NCBI GenBank assembly: GCA_900762245.1
Contig: CAAFFR010000011.1
Location: 1-10,523, forward strand
Reading direction: 5' to 3'
Source of the DNA: an uncultured Oscillospiraceae bacterium
GTDB taxonomy: Bacteria; Bacillota_A; Clostridia; Oscillospirales; Oscillospiraceae
Length of the DNA: 10,523 bases
Within the stretch, counting starts at the first letter, position 1, and every line of letters starts with the position of its first letter. Made by a program: the position numbers and the translations under genes. Under the pieces are notes generated by a model. That model had not been told where the DNA came from and made no database searches. It saw only the letters and a program-made list of their open reading frames with translations. Below are positions 7,298-10,523 of this stretch, piece after piece.

Positions 7298-7782
7298 AAC
7301 GGCACATTGCCCTGTTTTTCTGCAACCGGTTTTGCGCCGGAACCCGCTTTTTTGCCCTGAAACGGTCTCTTTTGCGCTTTGCGGGATACCAAATCGGGGA
7401 TGGAACCAAGGTGGTGGGCCCGGTTTTCTGCACCGGGAAGCTCACCATTGGGGAAAACTGCTGGATCAGCCGGGAACTGAAAATCTATGGCAACGGCGAG
7501 GTCATTATCGGAAATCATTGTGACCTTGGGCCGGAGGTGACCTTCCTCACCGGAGGCCACGCGATTGGCAATGCCGAAAGGCGGGCAGGTTCGGGGGAAA
7601 GCTACCACATCCGGGTAGAGGATGGCTGCTGGCTGGGGGCAAAAACCACGCTGCTGGGCAATATTACCCTGGGGAAGGGCAGCGTTCTGGCGGCCTGCGG
7701 CTGCGCGGTCCGGGATATTCCACCCAACACACTGGCGGGCGGAGTCCCGGCAAAGGAGATTCAGAGGCTTCATGAAGGGTAA
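7288..7782 (+). CDS. Hexapeptide-repeat acyltransferase (left-handed beta helix; probable sugar O-acetyltransferase)
   Basis: The 164 residues fit the length of WcaF/maltose-acetyltransferase-like enzymes. After a basic, hydrophobic N-terminal helix come repeated [IV]G-x-x-x hexapeptide turns (YQIGDG, LTIGEN, VIIGNH). Next is TGGHAIG with H91 at the usual catalytic His, then VEDGCWLGAKTTLLGNITLGKGS and the closing AGGVPAKEI. Family members transfer acetyl from acetyl-CoA to a sugar hydroxyl, usually as trimers. Its place in the operon suggests it decorates the repeat unit in the cytoplasm. AAAGGAG lies five bases before the start. O- versus N-acetylation and the acetyl group itself are inferred. 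Confidence 0.9.
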   Translation: MDIKRHIALFFCNRFCAGTRFFALKRSLLRFAGYQIGDGTKVVGPVFCTGKLTIGENCWISRELKIYGNGEVIIGNHCDLGPEVTFLTGGHAIGNAERRAGSGESYHIRVEDGCWLGAKTTLLGNITLGKGSVLAACGCAVRDIPPNTLAGGVPAKEIQRLHEG

Positions 7783-9046
7783 TCTGGCGGCGGGAAATGC
7801 CCTGTGGCTGATTGGCGGCAGATTGGCCCAGTCAGCTATCTCTCTGGTGGTAGGCATCCTGACAGCCCGGTATTTGGGCCCGTCAGACTACGGTCTGATC
7901 CACTACGCCGCAGGTATCACCGGGTTCTTTGCCGCGTTCTGCACGCTGGGATTGCCCTCCGTCCTGGTGCGGGAGCTCCTGGAGGGGCGGCAGGAGGGAA
8001 CCGTTCTGGGAACGGCGCTGGTGATGCAATGGGTTTCTTCTGCGTGTTCGGCAGCAACGATTTTGTTCTTGCAGAGAGGACAGCCGGAAAGCCTTCGCTG
8101 GGTGATGGTCTGGTCCTGCGGGGCAATGGTATTGCGGACCTTCGACACGTTTCATTTGTTTTTTCAGGCGCGGCAGCGGTCTAAAGTCACAGCGGTCATC
8201 CTGCTGGCGGCCCACAGCGCGGCCATGGTCTATCGGGCAGCGCTGCTGATTTTGGGAAAGTCTGTAGTCTGGTTTGCGTTTGGGTCGGTTTTGGAGTGTC
8301 TTTGGACCGGGGGACTGCTGATTTGGGCTTACCGTCGGGAAGAAGGTCCTGCGTTGGGTGTTTCCCGGGAAATGGCCCGGCAGCTCTGGGAGAAAAGCCG
8401 ACATTTTATCCTGCCGGGACTGATGGTGGCGGTATACGCCCAAACGGACAAAGTTATGTTAACCAATATGCTGGGGCAGGAACATACGGGCTTCTACAGT
8501 GCAGCGGTATCCCTGTGCAATGGCTGGTGCTTTGTTCTCAGTGCCATCATCGAGGCTATGACGCCGGAAATCCTGGGGGCGTACCATCGGTCAGGCGGAG
8601 TCTTTGAGAGAAAAAACAGACAGCTCTATGCTGTCATTTTTTGGATCAGCGCCGGGATGGCGGTGGTATTTGGCTGCTTCGGAAGGACGCTGGTGGGTTT
8701 TGTCTACGGACAGGATTATCTGGCAGCGGTGGCGCCGCTGAAAATTCTTGGCTGGTATACGGCCTTTTCCTACCTGGGGGTGGCCCGGAACCCATGGATC
8801 GTTTGCCGGGAGGCTCAGAGCCGCCTGGTATGGGCCTATGCCGCAGCTGCCGGGGCCAATGTGGTGCTGAATTGGCAGATGATCCCCCGGTGGGGCGTTT
8901 CCGGTGCAGCGGCGGCTTCCCTGGCGGCCCAGGTGCTGTCAGCGGTGGCAGTACCATGGTTTATCCCGGAACTGCGGGAGAACAGCCGTCTGATGATGGA
9001 AGCGATGTTACTGAAAAACTTACGAAACAGGGAGGAAATCCCATGA
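7772..9046 (+). CDS. Polysaccharide flippase (Wzx-like, MOP superfamily)
   Basis: A 424-residue polytopic membrane protein with about 12 hydrophobic segments. The N-terminus (GNALWLIGGRLAQSAISLVV followed by ARYLGPSDYG) is the signature of Wzx/RfbX-type flippases. YAQTDKVMLTNMLGQEHTGFYSAA in the middle matches the conserved helix-7 region (D+VML+..+G....G.Y.AA). The family moves undecaprenyl-linked repeat units from the inner to the outer face of the membrane. The ATG at 7772 overlaps the acyltransferase by 11 bases. AAAGGAG at 7752-7758 is rather far, and AGAGG at 7763-7767 is rather near, so coupling is likely. The frame is open upstream to 7622, but that part is inside the acyltransferase gene and is not flippase-like. 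Confidence 0.93.
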   Translation: MKGNLAAGNALWLIGGRLAQSAISLVVGILTARYLGPSDYGLIHYAAGITGFFAAFCTLGLPSVLVRELLEGRQEGTVLGTALVMQWVSSACSAATILFLQRGQPESLRWVMVWSCGAMVLRTFDTFHLFFQARQRSKVTAVILLAAHSAAMVYRAALLILGKSVVWFAFGSVLECLWTGGLLIWAYRREEGPALGVSREMARQLWEKSRHFILPGLMVAVYAQTDKVMLTNMLGQEHTGFYSAAVSLCNGWCFVLSAIIEAMTPEILGAYHRSGGVFERKNRQLYAVIFWISAGMAVVFGCFGRTLVGFVYGQDYLAAVAPLKILGWYTAFSYLGVARNPWIVCREAQSRLVWAYAAAAGANVVLNWQMIPRWGVSGAAAASLAAQVLSAVAVPWFIPELRENSRLMMEAMLLKNLRNREEIP

Positions 9047-9621
9047 ATCCCAAAGAAACGTTACAGGAAATCGATCTCTGGCTGCTGCTGGGGGAGGTGC
9101 GGAAAAAGCTGTGGGCGATCCTTGCGGCAGGCATTGCCGGGGCGTTGGCGGCAGTGCTGCTGACCTGGCTGGTGGTGACACCCCAGTATGAATCTCAGGT
9201 GCTGATGTATGTTCAGCAGACTCAGTCGGCAAAAGATCTGGCGGACTCCTTTGAAGTGGTGGTAAAAATGCGGGAATCCCTTATGGAGGTCATCAGCTAT
9301 ACCGGCGTGCATTACAACCATACCCAGCTGCAGCAGCGCATCACGGTCTCCTCTGTGAAGGAAACGGATTTTTTTGAGATCACGGTATCCGGAGCAGATG
9401 CCAAGGAAACCGCCATGCTGGCCAACGCCATCGGAGAATTGCTGCCGGACCAGGTGGCGCGAATTATGGAGGGTACTACCGTAAAAGCGGTAGGAGAGGC
9501 CATTCCGGCACTGACTCCCAGCGTGCCCAATTATCCCAGCAGCGGCCTTCTGGGCGGCGCACTGGGGATTCTGGCAGTGCTGGGGTGGATACTGTTTCGG
9601 GTTTTCTTTCCGAAACAGTAG
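9043..9621 (+). CDS. Short Wzz-like chain-length determinant protein without kinase
   Basis: The 192 residues have the Wzz/CpsC layout: a short cytoplasmic N-terminus with EIDLWLLL, membrane helix 1 at about 23-45, then TPQYES (conserved after helix 1), an extracellular domain, and a Pro-rich stretch (residues 155-165) leading into membrane helix 2 at about 168-189. Only about three residues follow helix 2. In Gram-positive CpsC/YveK-type proteins a longer cytoplasmic tail usually contacts a separate tyrosine kinase. Neither that tail nor a kinase gene is visible here. Role by family: controlling chain length of Wzy-made polymers. The start overlaps the flippase stop as ATGA, with GGAGG seven bases upstream. 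It is the last gene of the operon. Confidence 0.88.
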   Translation: MNPKETLQEIDLWLLLGEVRKKLWAILAAGIAGALAAVLLTWLVVTPQYESQVLMYVQQTQSAKDLADSFEVVVKMRESLMEVISYTGVHYNHTQLQQRITVSSVKETDFFEITVSGADAKETAMLANAIGELLPDQVARIMEGTTVKAVGEAIPALTPSVPNYPSSGLLGGALGILAVLGWILFRVFFPKQ

Positions 9622-9647
9622 AAATATTCATATCTTTCTGCTATACT
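9619..9647 (+). promoter_or_regulatory. Promoter of the AIM24-family gene
   Basis: TAGAAA (9619-9624) and TATACT (9642-9647) are 17 bp apart, with TG at 9639-9640 giving an extended -10. The -35 overlaps the stop codon of the Wzz-like gene. No terminator hairpin is visible between the two genes, so readthrough from the operon may add to this promoter. AAAGGAAG at 9665-9672 is the ribosome binding site of the next gene. Confidence 0.6.
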
Positions 9648-9664
9648 ATGGAAAATAACCATAG
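9646..9664. promoter_or_regulatory. Inverted repeat overlapping the -10/start region (possible operator)
   Basis: CTATGG (9646-9651) and CCATAG (9659-9664) form a perfect 6-bp dyad with a 7-base spacer. The dyad begins in the last two bases of the predicted -10 and spans the expected transcription start, where repressor sites often lie. It could also fold as a weak hairpin at the 5' end of the mRNA. No regulator can be named. Confidence 0.3.
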
Positions 9665-9678
9665 AAAGGAAGCTGTTT

Positions 9679-10401
9679 ATGATCCGATATGAAATTGAGG
9701 GCGGTCATCTGCCCGTCGTTATCTGCTATCCCCAGGCCGGCCAGACCCTTTGCACCGAAAGCGGTGCCATGAGCTGGATGAGCCCCAATATGCACATGGA
9801 TACCAACACCGGCGGCGGTCTGAAGAAGGCCTTCGGAAGACTCCTTTCCGGAGAATCCATTTTCCTCAATGAGTATACCGCCATGAACGGTGAGGGGATG
9901 ATCGCCTTCGCTTCCAGCTTCCCCGGTTCCATCATTCCTTATCAGGTCACTCCCGGTAACGGGATCATTGTCCAGAAGCGGGGCTTCCTGGCTATGGAAA
10001 AGGGTCTGGAACTGTCCATGTTCTTCCAGAAAAAGCTGGGTAATGGCTTCTTCGGCGGCGAGGGCTTCATCATGCAGCGGATCTCCGGCAATGGCATGGT
10101 GTTTCTGGAAATCGACGGCCACTGCAAGACGTATGAACTGCGGGCCGGTCAGAGCATCATCGTGGACACCGGATATCTGGCAGCCATGAGCGAAAGCTGT
10201 ACCATGGATATCGAGACCGTGAAGGGTGCCAAGAACATTTTCCTGGGCGGCGAGGGCCTGTTCCATACCCGCATCACCGGCCCCGGCAGAGTGTATCTGC
10301 AGTCCATGCCTGTGATCCATACCGCCCAGGCGCTGGCTCCTTACATCAACATTGGCGGTGACAGAGATAACAGCGGCATCAATATCCGCTTTGGAGATTA
10401 A
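9679..10401 (+). CDS. AIM24 family protein (TIGR00266)
   Basis: The 240 residues match the AIM24/TIGR00266 family over their whole length. I recognise the N-terminal MIRYEIEGGHLPVVICY strand, the GAMSWMSPNM segment, the Gly-rich TGGGLKKAFGRLLSGESIF linker, and the C-terminal FLGGEGLFHTRITGPGRVYLQSMP. The family adopts a beta-sandwich fold. The eukaryotic member is linked to mitochondrial inner-membrane organisation, while the bacterial role is unknown. The start is set by AAAGGAAG six bases upstream and by family N-termini. Phe codons are TTC in 12 of 14 cases, unlike the first gene of the polysaccharide operon, and fit a well-expressed core gene. It has its own promoter and terminator, so a link to polysaccharide synthesis is not shown. 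Confidence 0.93.
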   Translation: MIRYEIEGGHLPVVICYPQAGQTLCTESGAMSWMSPNMHMDTNTGGGLKKAFGRLLSGESIFLNEYTAMNGEGMIAFASSFPGSIIPYQVTPGNGIIVQKRGFLAMEKGLELSMFFQKKLGNGFFGGEGFIMQRISGNGMVFLEIDGHCKTYELRAGQSIIVDTGYLAAMSESCTMDIETVKGAKNIFLGGEGLFHTRITGPGRVYLQSMPVIHTAQALAPYINIGGDRDNSGINIRFGD

Positions 10402-10436
10402 AAAAAGCGCCCCCATGGCGAAAGCCATGGGGGCGT
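10401..10436. terminator. Strong, probably bidirectional intrinsic terminator
   Basis: A perfect 12-bp stem (10408-10419 with 10424-10435), mostly G/C, closes a GAAA tetraloop on the + strand right after the AIM24 stop codon. A run of six A (10401-10406) precedes it, giving a proper T tract on the - strand. The + strand tail (TATTCGTA) is less T-rich. It would end the AIM24 transcript and could also stop a convergent transcript from beyond the window. Confidence 0.88.
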
Positions 10437-10480
10437 ATTCGTAGTGGGGAAATTTATGATTTATCGTGCAGTAAAAGGAG

Positions 10481-10523
10481 ACACCTCGGCCCCCTCTTTG
10501 AGGGGGCTGGCACGCCGACAGGC
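10481..10523. repeat. Partial palindromic intergenic repeat element (cut by window end)
   Basis: The stretch holds an 8-bp perfect stem (10489-10496 with 10500-10507, loop TTT). It is followed by CACGCCGACAGGC, which looks like the first part of a second hairpin whose right arm is beyond the window. The wording (CCCCCTC-TTTGAGGGGG-CTGGCACGCCGA) resembles short GC-rich repeats I associate with intergenic regions of Oscillospiraceae genomes. Copy number cannot be tested here. Confidence 0.5.

Noticed and set aside
7048..7857. Long open frame of 269 codons on the - strand opposite the GT4, acyltransferase and flippase genes
   Set aside because: Low-complexity, Pro/Arg/Ser-rich translation with no family features, fully antisense to three well-supported genes. 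It is a by-product of GC-rich codons.
8641..9042. 134-residue N-terminal extension of the Wzz-like protein
   Set aside because: It is Gly-rich out-of-frame translation of the flippase gene. The ATG at 9043 has GGAGG seven bases upstream and gives the standard Wzz N-terminus.
10456..10523. Short open frame starting at an ATG after the terminator and running off the window
   Set aside because: It runs through the palindromic repeat element, lacks a suitable ribosome binding site, and encodes no recognisable peptide.

Overview
The window looks like a chromosomal segment from a low-to-mid GC, Gram-positive gut Clostridium relative, most likely Oscillospiraceae/Ruminococcaceae. This is inferred from four things: a dockerin-tailed leucine-rich-repeat surface protein, strong AAAGGAG/GGAGG ribosome binding sites, a candidate Spo0A site, and a terminal intergenic hairpin element of a style I associate with that family. 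All genes lie on the + strand. No tRNA, rRNA, CRISPR array or transposase gene is visible.

Region 1 (1-1557) is the 3' part of a secreted BspA-like LRR protein. It carries two cysteine-containing tandem repeats and a C-terminal type I-like dockerin, and ends at a strong intrinsic terminator. The N-terminus and signal peptide lie upstream of the window.

Region 2 (about 1571-9621) is a compact surface-polysaccharide operon of the Wzx/Wzy type. A short regulatory region (tandem Spo0A-like boxes and an extended -10 promoter) precedes eight genes that all overlap: a GT2 glycosyltransferase, two GT-B glycosyltransferases, a Wzy-like polymerase/ligase membrane protein, a further GT4 glycosyltransferase, a hexapeptide-repeat acyltransferase, a Wzx-like flippase and a short Wzz-like chain-length protein. 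The inferred scheme is as follows. A priming transferase encoded elsewhere loads the first sugar on undecaprenyl phosphate. The four glycosyltransferases extend it, the acyltransferase probably O-acetylates it, Wzx flips it, Wzy polymerises it, and the Wzz-like protein sets chain length. No priming transferase, tyrosine kinase/phosphatase or nucleotide-sugar synthesis gene is in the window.

Region 3 (9619-10436) is a separate transcription unit for an AIM24/TIGR00266-family protein. It has its own promoter with an overlapping dyad and a very strong hairpin terminator that looks bidirectional. Its codon use (mostly TTC for Phe) contrasts with the first polysaccharide gene (almost all TTT).

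Region 4 (10437-10523) has no gene. It holds the start of a GC-rich palindromic repeat element cut by the window edge.

I see no clear evidence of an entirely new system. The most notable points are the dockerin-LRR protein, the tandem Spo0A-like boxes in front of the polysaccharide operon, the kinase-less short Wzz at the operon's 3' end, and the polysaccharide/AIM24 boundary.
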